Source of the DNA: Streptomyces gossypii | GTDB lineage: Bacteria > Actinomycetota > Actinomycetes > Streptomycetales > Streptomycetaceae | DNA length: 64,000 bases | Assembly: GCF_025165795.1 (NCBI RefSeq) | Contig: NZ_JAJAGO010000019.1 | Span: forward strand, 62,001 to 126,000 | Reading direction: 5' to 3' | Shown here: positions 7,124 to 14,519 of the stretch, in pieces | Numbering within the stretch: the stretch's first letter is position 1 | Layout of the letters: every line of letters starts with the position of its first letter | The notes under the pieces: model-generated | Database searches by the model: none | What the model saw: only the letters and a program-made list of their open reading frames with translations | What the model was told of the DNA's origin: nothing | Made by a program: the position numbers and the translations under genes

Positions 7124-7155
7124 TGGGATGCCCTACGGACCAAGGGGACACCCAC

Positions 7156-7428
7156 ATGTACCGGGCAGCAGTCGTGAGCGCCCGACACGATCTAGACAGG
7201 TTCATGTGGGACACCTTCCGAACATCTCCATGGGAGACAGCGGAAGCATTTGACGCCTACACCCGAACAGTGTGGGCTGCCGCTATCCGGGACGCCGCAT
7301 TGGCCATCATCAAGGAATCCCGAGACAGCACGGGCGGTGCTGGCCTGAATCCCACATGGGACATGCTGGACCGGCACACGTTCAACCTGGCGGTCCGGCT
7401 GAGGCGTGCGGCGGAGGAGTCCGAGTGA
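7156..7428 (+). CDS. Small unknown phage protein
   Basis: This protein has 90 residues from ATG 7156, chosen over ATG 7123 because AAGGGGAC lies at the right distance. It is helical, with aromatic residues (FMWDTFRTSPWETAEAFDAY, TVWAAAIRDAALAII). No known motif. It is the second to last frame before the terminator at 7478. Confidence 0.6.
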   Translation: MYRAAVVSARHDLDRFMWDTFRTSPWETAEAFDAYTRTVWAAAIRDAALAIIKESRDSTGGAGLNPTWDMLDRHTFNLAVRLRRAAEESE

Positions 7429-7472
7429 TGTACGGCGATCTACGTGCCACCCAGAACCGGGCAATGCCGTAA
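7428..7472 (+). CDS. Possible 14-residue leader-like microORF
   Basis: ATG 7428 overlaps the preceding TGA and reads MYGDLRATQNRAMP before TAA, six bases before the terminator stem. It may simply be a chance frame; the overlap and its position at the operon end are the only support. Confidence 0.25.
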   Translation: MYGDLRATQNRAMP

Positions 7473-7477
7473 CGCCT

Positions 7478-7514
7478 AGAAACCCCCCACAGCATCCCGC
7501 TGCGGGGGGTTTCT
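7478..7514 (+). terminator. Terminator before the RDF gene
   Basis: AGAAACCCCCC (7478-7488) pairs with GGGGGGTTTCT (7504-7514), and CAGC/GCTG extends the stem inside. It ends the long operon that begins with the exonuclease. Confidence 0.8.
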
Positions 7515-7531
7515 GCTGTCTCGGCGCCCCT

Positions 7532-7549
7532 GGAAACCTCTGCGCTCCC
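7532..7549 (+). promoter_or_regulatory. Early promoter-like motif, copy C
   Basis: GGAAACCTCTGCGCTCCC starts 17 bp after the terminator stem and ends 55 bp upstream of the RDF start, giving the longest leader of the five copies. The terminator-then-motif order repeats at 11961-12017. Confidence 0.6.
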
Positions 7550-7604
7550 TCGTAGTCAGAGCAAGCGGACAACGCGCCGCAGACGACGACAAGGGGAGAC
7601 ACAC

Positions 7605-8339
7605 ATGCTCGATAGCATCTTCGAGGCTGAAGAGGCGGAGAACGCCAGCAAGTACGAGCCCCATCGTTTCACCCTCAACCCTGGCATGCTCACCATTGGG
7701 GAGGACAAGAACGGCAAGCCGATTGACAAGCCGACATCACTTCCCACTTGGCGGTTTGTGTCCGAAGACCGGGACACCCTTTCCGCTCTTGCGGAGTTGT
7801 ACGGCGGTACCCCCGAGGAGTTCACGACCACGAAGAAGACGGGGCTTCACCTCATCTCTGAGGCACCGACGATCGAGGCGGTTGTTCACTCTCCCTCTGA
7901 CATTGACTCCAATCTGATTCTCTGGGGCCCCCACGGTCCCGCCCACAAGTGCGACGGGCGCGTTTATACCTCACGTGATGAGGACGAGGGTCAGCCGTGT
8001 GGTTGTGAGCGGTTCACTCCGGAGGAGCTGCGGGCGCGTGCTTCTTCCGGCAAGGGCGGTGCGCCGTTCACCGAGTATGAATTCACCCTGGCTGGCAAGG
8101 GTGATGATCTCGGCAAGGGCAAGTTCATCAACGGCGGAAAGGAGCCTTCCAATTGGAAGGCGTCCGCCACCGCTACGAAGATCCGCAATGCCGCTAAGAG
8201 GGCCGGGGAACCGATTCTCGTTGAGTTCCTGAAGGAGTTCTACTCTTTCACCACGGACACAGGCCAGCTGCGTGAGGGCTACCGCGCGGTTCTGTCCGCC
8301 AAGGGTACCTACTCTTCGGCCGTAGCCGAAAACCGCTAA
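7605..8339 (+). CDS. phiC31 gp3-like recombination directionality factor
   Basis: This protein has 244 residues, the length I know for phiC31 gp3, which switches the serine integrase from attP x attB integration to attL x attR excision. The sequence begins with the family-typical LDSIFEAEEAENASKY and continues with a YGGTPEEF segment (~65-72). A probable metal site is formed by CDG (C116) and CGC (C132, C134). The C-terminal half is basic and helical. ATG 7605 follows AAGGGGAGA. Assignment rests on length, pattern and position in the early region. If correct, the unseen integrase should be a large serine recombinase. Less likely it is another conserved actinophage DNA-metabolism protein. Confidence 0.7.
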   Translation: MLDSIFEAEEAENASKYEPHRFTLNPGMLTIGEDKNGKPIDKPTSLPTWRFVSEDRDTLSALAELYGGTPEEFTTTKKTGLHLISEAPTIEAVVHSPSDIDSNLILWGPHGPAHKCDGRVYTSRDEDEGQPCGCERFTPEELRARASSGKGGAPFTEYEFTLAGKGDDLGKGKFINGGKEPSNWKASATATKIRNAAKRAGEPILVEFLKEFYSFTTDTGQLREGYRAVLSAKGTYSSAVAENR

Positions 8340-8515
8340 TGAGCACGGTCAACTGGTCGGGGCTCATGAGGGCTGCTACAGACGATGAGATCCGCTCTCC
8401 CCTCTGGGAGTTCCCGCCGGAGGTGCGTAAGGCAGTCCAGTCTGAGCGCAGACGTAGGTTCCCTGGCAAATACGACGACGGCGACGACAACGCCCCTGAC
8501 CCCGAATACAGCTAG
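8339..8515 (+). CDS. Small unknown phage protein
   Basis: A 58-residue frame starting at ATG 8339 inside the RDF stop (TAATG). It has a Trp-containing N-terminus (VNWSGLMRAATDDEI), a basic middle (SERRRRFPGKY) and an acidic end. No recognisable family. Coupling to the RDF gene is implied by the overlap. Confidence 0.55.
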   Translation: MSTVNWSGLMRAATDDEIRSPLWEFPPEVRKAVQSERRRRFPGKYDDGDDNAPDPEYS

Positions 8516-8524
8516 GAGCGTGGC

Positions 8525-8698
8525 ATGACCGCACAGGAGTACGCAGACGCGCTGTCGGTGCTCATCCAGTCTGCTGACGCGGACGGGCACGCGGTGTACA
8601 TAGACAACGACTGCTGCGGGTGTTCTCAAATGGAGCTTCGCGTGTCAATAACCCCTGACAGTGATTGCGATGCGGATCCCTCCGTGACTTTCCGCTGA
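8525..8698 (+). CDS. Small unknown Cys-containing phage protein
   Basis: A 57-residue protein starting at ATG 8525 behind AGGAGCG. It contains NDCCGCSQMELRV, a dense Cys cluster that could hold a metal. It ends immediately before the conserved hairpin at 8706. Confidence 0.55.
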   Translation: MTAQEYADALSVLIQSADADGHAVYIDNDCCGCSQMELRVSITPDSDCDADPSVTFR

Positions 8699-8705
8699 CC
8701 TTACC

Positions 8706-8733
8706 GCCCGGATTCGCTGACGCGGGTCCGGGC
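8706..8733 (+). repeat. Conserved intergenic hairpin, copy 1
   Basis: GCCCGGATTCGC (8706-8717) pairs over all 12 positions (two G-T wobbles) with GCGGGTCCGGGC (8722-8733) around a TGAC tetraloop. The element and its flank CCATAGG-GGTAGGAGCTACG recur at 10517. In this copy, ACCGCC (8703-8708) can alternatively pair with GGCGGT (8738-8743). Confidence 0.75.
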
Positions 8734-8765
8734 CATAGGCGGTAGGAGCTACGTAAGGGGAGATC

Positions 8766-9032
8766 ATGCACTTGTACCTGGTGAGCCGCACGGATCACGT
8801 CGACTACTACGAATATGACGCAGTGGTGGTACGCGCCGAGAACGCATCCGCTGCTCTGGCGATCGTCTGCGCTGTTGAGACCGAGGACACCTACACGGTG
8901 AACAGCGTGTCGTATTCATTTGTAGATATGGCGTACCGGGGGTTCCACAGGGATGACAGTAACGCTGACGTGAAGCTCATTCCGCAGGACGGCGAGCCCG
9001 GCGTCATTCTCGCATCTTTCAACGCTGGCTAG
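8766..9032 (+). CDS. Small unknown phage protein
   Basis: An 88-residue protein with a beta-rich start (MHLYLVSRTDHVDYYEYDAV) and a helix AENASAALAIV. The pattern is like a short ferredoxin-like fold, but I cannot assign it. It follows the conserved hairpin and AAGGGGAGATC. Confidence 0.6.
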   Translation: MHLYLVSRTDHVDYYEYDAVVVRAENASAALAIVCAVETEDTYTVNSVSYSFVDMAYRGFHRDDSNADVKLIPQDGEPGVILASFNAG

Positions 9033-9040
9033 GAGCACGC

Positions 9041-9226
9041 ATGCGATACAAGGAGATCGAATTCACGGCCGCCATGCTGGTCCCGCTGGATATGTGGGAG
9101 GACGACCCTAGGCCCGAACGTTGGGTGCAGGCCAGCCTCACCTACGGGTGTATGCACCAAGACTTCAGTACGGGTATGGACGGAGTTGTCTCGGTGCGTG
9201 ACTACGACGATGGGGAGGCCGAATGA
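9041..9226 (+). CDS. Small unknown acidic phage protein
   Basis: A 61-residue protein from ATG 9041 behind AGGAGCACGC. It is beta-like (RYKEIEFTAAMLVPL) with an acidic tail (DYDDGEAE) that overlaps the next start by four bases. No family recognised. Confidence 0.55.
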   Translation: MRYKEIEFTAAMLVPLDMWEDDPRPERWVQASLTYGCMHQDFSTGMDGVVSVRDYDDGEAE

Positions 9227-9459
9227 GCGCACGCGATGAGCTGTTCGAAGCCATGACCCCCACGTACGCCACACAGTACGCACCGGGTGAGGCTGAGAGC
9301 GCAAACGCAATGCTGGACGCCTACCGAGATGAGATCCTCCGGGAGGCGGCTGACGTGTTGGACGCGAGATCCCCGGACCCCAATCCGCTGGCATCGATAT
9401 TCAAGCCATACGTCGGCAGGCAGATGACCGAGGAGCTTCGCCGAATGGCCGCTGAATGA
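9223..9459 (+). CDS. Small unknown helical phage protein
   Basis: A 78-residue protein overlapping its upstream neighbour (ATGA). The segment NAMLDAYRDEILREAADVLDAR resembles the helical segments of other small actinophage proteins of this type. No catalytic motif. Confidence 0.55.
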   Translation: MSARDELFEAMTPTYATQYAPGEAESANAMLDAYRDEILREAADVLDARSPDPNPLASIFKPYVGRQMTEELRRMAAE

Positions 9460-9551
9460 GCCCCCGCCAAATCCAGAAGCCGAAGCAGACCAGGCCGCAG
9501 AAGCCACCGCCCGACACCCGCACTCCGGGCGGAAAGCCCATGCCCTACTGA
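9456..9551 (+). CDS. Pro/Lys-rich microprotein
   Basis: A 31-residue frame starting at ATG 9456, overlapping the stop of the previous gene. It is basic and proline-rich (RQIQKPKQTRPQKPPP). It may bind nucleic acid or be a translational coupler to the 9562 gene; the overlap is the main support. Confidence 0.4.
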   Translation: MSPRQIQKPKQTRPQKPPPDTRTPGGKPMPY

Positions 9552-9561
9552 GGAGAGACGC

Positions 9562-10011
9562 ATGACGGAGTTCAATACCGGCGACAAGGTGCGCACCCGG
9601 AACGGCACAGAAGAATGGACCGTCACAGCTCCCCCGGCGCCCGCTGTTCTGCTGACCAATCCGAGCGGGGGATACAAGGTGGCGTTCACGGAGCGGCTGA
9701 CGATGGTTCCACCCGCCGACCCGCGTCGGGAGGCAGTTCGAATGGCCCTAGCGCAGTACCACGGGGTTACTAAGGCTGATGTGACCGCGCATGACTGGGA
9801 AGGTGCACTGGAGGAAGCTGACGCCGTGCTCGCTGCCCTCGATGCCCTGGCGGTTGAGTATCGCGACAACGACGGCGACATCTGGCGGGAGAACTCAGAC
9901 GGCACGCTGAGCATGGTGCGCAGCGTGGATGGCGTGCTGGATCTGCGCAACTATCAGGGGTTCGAAGCGGCGAGTGTACACGAGCTTCACGGACCCCTCA
10001 CCAAGGTGTAG
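9562..10011 (+). CDS. Unknown phage protein with a DNDGDIW motif, family member 1
   Basis: This protein has 149 residues. The N-terminus (TEFNTGDKVRTRNGTEEWTV) looks like a small SH3/KOW-type barrel. A helical middle (~55-95) is followed by YRDNDGDIWRENSDGTLSMV (~100-119), a calcium-loop-like acidic turn plus aromatic strand that also occurs in the next gene and, shortened, in the gene at 10583. The family is unknown to me. The start follows GAGGAGAG. Confidence 0.6.
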   Translation: MTEFNTGDKVRTRNGTEEWTVTAPPAPAVLLTNPSGGYKVAFTERLTMVPPADPRREAVRMALAQYHGVTKADVTAHDWEGALEEADAVLAALDALAVEYRDNDGDIWRENSDGTLSMVRSVDGVLDLRNYQGFEAASVHELHGPLTKV

Positions 10012-10019
10012 GGAGAGGC

Positions 10020-10508
10020 ATGACAGATTTCAAGCCTGGTGACCGCGTGATGTGGTACGACGAGGAGTACGAGGTGAAGTACGGTCCCTTCTCCAGGCCA
10101 CACAGCGGACCGGAATACCTCCTTGCAGTGCCCGGAATGGCACACCACTACAGGGCAGCAGCGGAGAAGGTGACCGCCGTTCCTGAGCCCGATTCCCGCC
10201 GAGTGGCAGGCGCTAAGGCCCTGCATGCGTTCTACCACGTGAACAATAATACGTCCCCGTGGGATGAACTGGCGGATTGCGTCCAGACTACGTACCTGGA
10301 ATATGCTGACGCCGTTCTCGCTGCCGCAGACGCCGTACAGGCCACAACCCTGGTGCTGTATCGGGATAACGACGGCGACACCTGGAAGGAAAACCCGGAC
10401 GGCACATTCAGCATGGTTGCTTGCGTAAGCGGAGTCGACACCTGTAACTACCAGAACGTACCGGCCGAGGAATTCCACAGCGATTTCGGACCTACTGCAA
10501 AGCTCTAA
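10020..10508 (+). CDS. Unknown phage protein with a DNDGDTW motif, family member 2
   Basis: This 162-residue paralogue of the 9562 product has an N-terminal barrel-like part (TDFKPGDRVMWYDEEYEV), an alanine-rich helical middle (DAVLAAADAVQA) and YRDNDGDTWKENPDGTFSMV near the C-terminus. The tandem arrangement with similar domain order indicates duplication. Function unknown. Confidence 0.6.
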   Translation: MTDFKPGDRVMWYDEEYEVKYGPFSRPHSGPEYLLAVPGMAHHYRAAAEKVTAVPEPDSRRVAGAKALHAFYHVNNNTSPWDELADCVQTTYLEYADAVLAAADAVQATTLVLYRDNDGDTWKENPDGTFSMVACVSGVDTCNYQNVPAEEFHSDFGPTAKL

Positions 10509-10516
10509 CCCTCTTC

Positions 10517-10544
10517 GCCCGGATTCGCTGACGCGGGTCCGGGC
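10517..10544 (+). repeat. Conserved intergenic hairpin, copy 2
   Basis: The same 12-bp stem and TGAC loop as at 8706-8733, with the downstream flank conserved except for one base (GGGGGTAGG against GGCGGTAGG). The alternative ACCGCC pairing of copy 1 is lost. Confidence 0.75.
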
Positions 10545-10582
10545 CATAGGGGGTAGGAGCTACGCCTACGGCAGGAGACAGC

Positions 10583-10957
10583 ATGGCTACCGCATCAAAG
10601 CACACGACGACCGAGACGGTAACGAAGGAAATCACTACTTACACGCTGACGCTGACGGAAGAGGAAGTAGCGGGCATCAAGGAGGAGTACTCGGGACTCA
10701 TCGGTGAGTACTCACCCGAGTACACGACAATGCACGCAATCCGCCGTGCGCTCTCACTGGCGACACCAGAGCCGCTGAAGAAGGGCGACCGAATCCGCAT
10801 CACAGCCGACAAGGCGCACGGTGCTGCCGGTGACATCCTCACCGTGACCACGGGTACTCCGGATAGCGATGGTGACATTTGGGCGGAGGACCGGGAAGCG
10901 AATGCGTGGTTGATCCCGGCTGAGGGCGACGACAAGGGTTGGGAGCGGGTCGCATGA
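10583..10957 (+). CDS. Unknown phage protein with a DSDGDIW motif, family member 3
   Basis: This protein has 124 residues. The N-terminal half (TETVTKEITTYTLTLTEEEV) is Thr/Glu-rich and helical, the C-terminal half is barrel-like (KKGDRIRITADKAHGAAGD) and ends with DSDGDIWAEDREANAWLI. The shared DGDIW turn links it to the two genes before the hairpin. The start follows GGAGACAGC. Confidence 0.6.
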   Translation: MATASKHTTTETVTKEITTYTLTLTEEEVAGIKEEYSGLIGEYSPEYTTMHAIRRALSLATPEPLKKGDRIRITADKAHGAAGDILTVTTGTPDSDGDIWAEDREANAWLIPAEGDDKGWERVA

Positions 10958-11235
10958 GTAAGCGAGGCACTATCTGCGACTACGCGGGAGACGAGATCCG
11001 CAAGGACGACGTTGTCACCTACGCCGCACGGCGCGGTAACACCGTCCGCATGGCAGACGCGGTAGTCATTAAGACCTACACACGCAAGCTGGGCGGACGC
11101 ATTTACCCCATGCTGCGTCTCGCACCCACGGGGCAGGAATCGGGTTGGGTGGCGCGCGGCAGTATGCGTGTGGTCCACGTCGCTGCTGTTCACGTCCGGC
11201 GGGTGGCGACTGGTGAGGAACTGGGGTTCCTGTGA
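10954..11235 (+). CDS. Small basic unknown phage protein
   Basis: A 93-residue protein from ATG 10954 (ATGA overlap). It is basic and predicted beta-rich (DDVVTYAARRGNTVRMADAVV, RRVATGEELGFL). It might bind nucleic acid; no family recognised. Confidence 0.55.
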   Translation: MSKRGTICDYAGDEIRKDDVVTYAARRGNTVRMADAVVIKTYTRKLGGRIYPMLRLAPTGQESGWVARGSMRVVHVAAVHVRRVATGEELGFL

Positions 11236-11420
11236 GGACTGTGCTTGTCAGTAGCTCCGTGTCTATGACCATGGGTGAAATCCGCATGCTACCCGCTGGC
11301 AGCCTCATCGTGATCAGAGCTGACGCGCGCAGGCGTAAGGACTGGCCACGGTATGTAGATGCAATCTCCGCTGCTGTGTCGCACGGAGTCAACGTTATGT
11401 GGAAGGAGAGAGATGACTGA
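11232..11420 (+). CDS. Small unknown phage protein
   Basis: A 62-residue protein from GTG 11232, overlapping the previous TGA, and overlapping the next start by 8 bases. The sequence (MTMGEIRMLPAGSLIVIRAD, RYVDAISAAVSHGVNV) suggests a compact alpha/beta fold. Function unknown. Confidence 0.5.
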   Translation: MRTVLVSSSVSMTMGEIRMLPAGSLIVIRADARRRKDWPRYVDAISAAVSHGVNVMWKERDD

Positions 11421-11577
11421 CAGCCTGTGGGGCCTCATGCAGATGGTCGCGGCAGTGAGCGCCATTCTGGTAATGCTCGTGTTCGTGATCGCCCTGGTTA
11501 TGGGGCTTGTCCGCGCGGTGCGGCAGGAAAAGGCCAATGCCGACTTCCGCCGGGAGCTGCGGAAGTACAAGAGGTGA
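11413..11577 (+). CDS. Small single-span membrane protein
   Basis: A 54-residue protein with one strong transmembrane helix (residues ~8-33: MQMVAAVSAILVMLVFVIAL) and a basic cytoplasmic tail (RELRKYKR). It starts at ATG 11413 behind GGAAGGAGAGAG and overlaps the resolvase-like gene. It may attach phage replication proteins to the membrane or modify the host envelope; both are guesses. Confidence 0.6.
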   Translation: MTDSLWGLMQMVAAVSAILVMLVFVIALVMGLVRAVRQEKANADFRRELRKYKR

Positions 11578-11948
11578 GCGCCAACAAGGACAAAGGCACT
11601 CGCCACGAAACGGCGGTAGTCAACTACCTCAACAAGAAGCTTGGCCGTATCACCGAGGACGGCCGGTTCAAATGGCCTATTGATTCCCGGAACATCAAGC
11701 GTCAGGCTCAGACTGGTCGAAAAGACGTCGGCGACATCTGGGCTTACCCGTTCATCCTTGAGGCCAAAGACGAAGCCCGTCACAGCATCCCCAGTTACAT
11801 TCGGCAGGCCAATCAGGAAGCACTTAACGCCGGGACTGAATACGGGGCAGCCGTAGTCAAGAAGCGAGGCGCCAACATAGCCGACTCTTACGTCTGCATG
11901 GATCTCCGCACATTTGCTCGTGTTCTGGAGTCGCTCCGCCGACCCTGA
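11574..11948 (+). CDS. Holliday-junction-resolvase-like nuclease
   Basis: This protein has 124 residues from GTG 11574 (overlapping TGA). The arrangement KGTRHETAVVNYLNKKLG at the N-terminus, then KDVGDIWAYPFILEAKDEA (~48-66) supplies the E...D...E-x-K pattern of the PD-(D/E)XK fold used by small archaeal-type Hjc resolvases and phage relatives. A QANQEALNAG helix follows. It likely resolves branched phage DNA before packaging. It is the last gene before a terminator. Confidence 0.7.
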   Translation: MSANKDKGTRHETAVVNYLNKKLGRITEDGRFKWPIDSRNIKRQAQTGRKDVGDIWAYPFILEAKDEARHSIPSYIRQANQEALNAGTEYGAAVVKKRGANIADSYVCMDLRTFARVLESLRRP

Positions 11949-11960
11949 ATAACTTCCCAC

Positions 11961-11995
11961 CAAACGGCCACCCCCGCTATGAGGGTGGCCGTTTG
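11961..11995 (+). terminator. Terminator before the primase operon
   Basis: CAAACGGCCACCC (11961-11973) and GGGTGGCCGTTTG (11983-11995) form a perfect 13-bp stem with a 9-nt loop. The next promoter-like motif starts five bases later. Confidence 0.8.
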
Positions 11996-11999
11996 TGCT

Positions 12000-12017
12000 G
12001 GAAACCCTTGCACTCCC
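12000..12017 (+). promoter_or_regulatory. Early promoter-like motif, copy D
   Basis: GGAAACCCTTGCACTCCC differs from copies A-C at three positions (CTT for TCT, and CAC for CGC). It ends 24 bp before the primase GTG, leaving a very short leader. Confidence 0.6.
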
Positions 12018-12041
12018 GAACATCAGACGGAAGGAGACACC

Positions 12042-14519
12042 GTGCAACTGCAAGAAATCCTCGACCGGTTCGAGTCGGTGACCGAAGAGGGAGACGGCGG
12101 GTACCTGGCTATCTGCCCTGCCCACACTGACAGCCGTCCGTCATTGCGTCTTTGGCGCGGAGACAACGCCAAGATGCGCGTTGTCTGCCGCGCGGGATGC
12201 GACAGCGGCGACGTCGTGAAGTCTGCCGGTCTGAGGTGGCCGGACATGTTCTCTGTCACCGGAGAGGGACCCAGGGTCCCCACCGAGCGGCCGACGATGG
12301 TCGGCGACAGTCATCTCGCTGAGCTGTCTCGGTACCTCTACAAGGCGTCGCGCGCGTACGTGAGCGGCTCCCCGGCTGCCGAGTACGCCAAAGAACGGTT
12401 CGGGGTCAGCCTCGCTCTCGCTGAGTCCCTGGAACTCGGCTACGACCCAGGAGACGGATTTGCACACACCCCCGCCGCGTACACCAGGAACCCACGTCTC
12501 GTGGTCCCTCTGCGGGGGTGCGACGGAATCCCACACGGTGTACAAGGTCGGGACATTGGTGGACAGTGTCCCGCCCGATGGGTCGGCCTGAGGAATCCAG
12601 ACGGGCACCGTTGGGGGCAGTACGGAGTCTTCCTCACCGGAGACACCATGCGGTCCGTCATCATCTGTGAGGGCATGTCTGACCCCCTTACGGCAGTGGC
12701 GGCAGGTTATGACTCCATCGGCATCCGTGGCGCCGCTCTGGCAGGCACACAGGGTCTCATCGCTGAGCTTGCCGACAGCCTCCAGGGACGTGCCGTCTAT
12801 GTGGCTGGAGACAACGACACTGCCGGTCAGAAGTTCAACGATGCCATAGCCAAGGGCATGGCAGCGCATGGGATCCAAGTGCGTGAAATCCGAATCCCTG
12901 ATCTGGGCCCTAAGACTGACCTCACTAAATGGCGGGAGTCAGACCCAGATGCGTTCTCCGATTCTCTTGTCTCCGCAGTACTTGGTGCTCGTGTGCTCAT
13001 CCCCAAGGAGGAGGAGATCTTGACCGGAACGGAATTGCGTACGACCACCGATGATCTGGACAAGCGGACTGGTGTGGATACCGTCACGAAGGAACAAGGG
13101 CGGGAGGCATTCCGGGTCATCACCGAGTGCGCGGCCCGGTACGGTTCCAATGACCGTGGGGAGGCATCTGACACAGCCAATGCGCATGCGCTGGTAGCGT
13201 GGACCGAGGGACGCATTCGGTATGCCGAGGGACTTGGTTTCCACGTGTGGGACGGACGCACCTGGAACCCAAGCAATGCACGGATGCGGCAGGAGATTCA
13301 CCGCATGGGTGCTGCCCTCATGATGGATGGACAGTCCACAGCATCCCGTGGATTTGCGTACACCGTGCGTATTGACGCAATGATCAAAGAGTTGATGTCC
13401 GTACCGAGTGTGTACGTGGATGCGGATCAGTTCGACAGTCACGCGGAGCTGTTGTCATTCCGGAATGGTGTGGTGAACCTCCGAACAGGCGCGCTCCGGC
13501 CGCATTCCAAAGAGGACATGATCACAGCAAGTGTCGATTTGGACTACAACCCTTCCGCTACGTGCCCGAGATTTGAGGAGTTCCTGACTCAGATTTTCCC
13601 CGGCATGCCGGACATGCCTCCCTACCTCCAGCGGCTCATTGGGTACGGCATCACGGGTAGCGTGGATGAGCAGTGTTTCGCCGTGCTTTTCGGTAAAGGG
13701 GCTAACGGCAAGTCAGTGCTGTGCGACGTACTTGCAGACGTTTTCAAGGCTATAACCAGGGACACCCCTTTGTCCACTTTCGAAGAGAAGTCGTCCGGCG
13801 GAATCCCCAACGACCTGGCTGCACTTCGTGACGCACGACTCGTCACAGCGTCTGAGGGTGAGAGCGGAAAGCCGATGTCCGAGGGTGTTATCAAGAAAGC
13901 CACCGGGGACAAGAACATGACCGCTCGGTTCATGCGGCAGGAGTATTTCACTTTCACTCCCCGGTTCCTGGTACTCATGGCCACCAACCATAAGCCGCAA
14001 TTCAAAGGGCAGGATGACGGGCTGTGGAGGCGGGTGAAGCTGATCCCGTTCAAGAGGTTCTTCGCTCCCTCTGAGCGTGACCATGGCCTACAGGCGAAGC
14101 TGTGGGAGGAACGCCACGGTATTGCAGCATGGGCAGTACGTGGGGCGGTGGACTGGTTTGCCGGGGGGTTGAAGGATCCCACGGAGATCGTGTCTGCAAC
14201 GCAGGACTACCGGGAGACGTCCAATCCCTTGGACGGGTTCGTGCCCGGTCTGTACGAGATCGACAAGGGCAGCCGGGATAGCGTCAAGGGTGCCGACCTG
14301 TATCTAGACTACAAGGACTGGTGCGAGGCAGAAGGACTACCCCTCAAAGACCAGTGGCGCCGCAACACACTCTATAGACATATCGAGGACATGGGCGCAG
14401 GTAGGCGAAAGACCGCTGACGGTATCCGCCTATTCGGTATCCGCAAAACTCCGCTCGTTTCCTCCGACTCCGACCCCGTTGAGGATGACGGTACACCGGA
14501 CATGTTCAAGGAAGGATGA
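12042..14519 (+). CDS. P4-type primase-helicase
   Basis: This is an 825-residue replication protein. The N-terminus is a zinc-binding primase module: CPAH (C25, H28) and CRAGC (C49, C53). A TOPRIM domain (~160-300) contains CEGMSD (E ~210) and GDNDTAG (~257). Residues ~400-650 form the D5-type N-terminal region and an SF3 helicase with Walker A GKGANGKSV (~551-559), and the C-terminus is a winged-helix-like domain (~730-800). This order matches phage P4 alpha and the large primase-helicases of phiC31-like phages. GTG 12042 is preferred because AAGGAGAC precedes it; the frame stays open upstream through the promoter motif. It is translationally coupled to the polymerase. Confidence 0.88.
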   Translation: MQLQEILDRFESVTEEGDGGYLAICPAHTDSRPSLRLWRGDNAKMRVVCRAGCDSGDVVKSAGLRWPDMFSVTGEGPRVPTERPTMVGDSHLAELSRYLYKASRAYVSGSPAAEYAKERFGVSLALAESLELGYDPGDGFAHTPAAYTRNPRLVVPLRGCDGIPHGVQGRDIGGQCPARWVGLRNPDGHRWGQYGVFLTGDTMRSVIICEGMSDPLTAVAAGYDSIGIRGAALAGTQGLIAELADSLQGRAVYVAGDNDTAGQKFNDAIAKGMAAHGIQVREIRIPDLGPKTDLTKWRESDPDAFSDSLVSAVLGARVLIPKEEEILTGTELRTTTDDLDKRTGVDTVTKEQGREAFRVITECAARYGSNDRGEASDTANAHALVAWTEGRIRYAEGLGFHVWDGRTWNPSNARMRQEIHRMGAALMMDGQSTASRGFAYTVRIDAMIKELMSVPSVYVDADQFDSHAELLSFRNGVVNLRTGALRPHSKEDMITASVDLDYNPSATCPRFEEFLTQIFPGMPDMPPYLQRLIGYGITGSVDEQCFAVLFGKGANGKSVLCDVLADVFKAITRDTPLSTFEEKSSGGIPNDLAALRDARLVTASEGESGKPMSEGVIKKATGDKNMTARFMRQEYFTFTPRFLVLMATNHKPQFKGQDDGLWRRVKLIPFKRFFAPSERDHGLQAKLWEERHGIAAWAVRGAVDWFAGGLKDPTEIVSATQDYRETSNPLDGFVPGLYEIDKGSRDSVKGADLYLDYKDWCEAEGLPLKDQWRRNTLYRHIEDMGAGRRKTADGIRLFGIRKTPLVSSDSDPVEDDGTPDMFKEG

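Noticed and set aside
8746..8757. GCTACGTAAGGG as a further CTTACGTAAG operator
   Set aside because: Only CTACGTAAG is present, the left half is incomplete, and the sequence belongs to the conserved flank of the TGAC-loop hairpin (GCTACGCC in copy 2).
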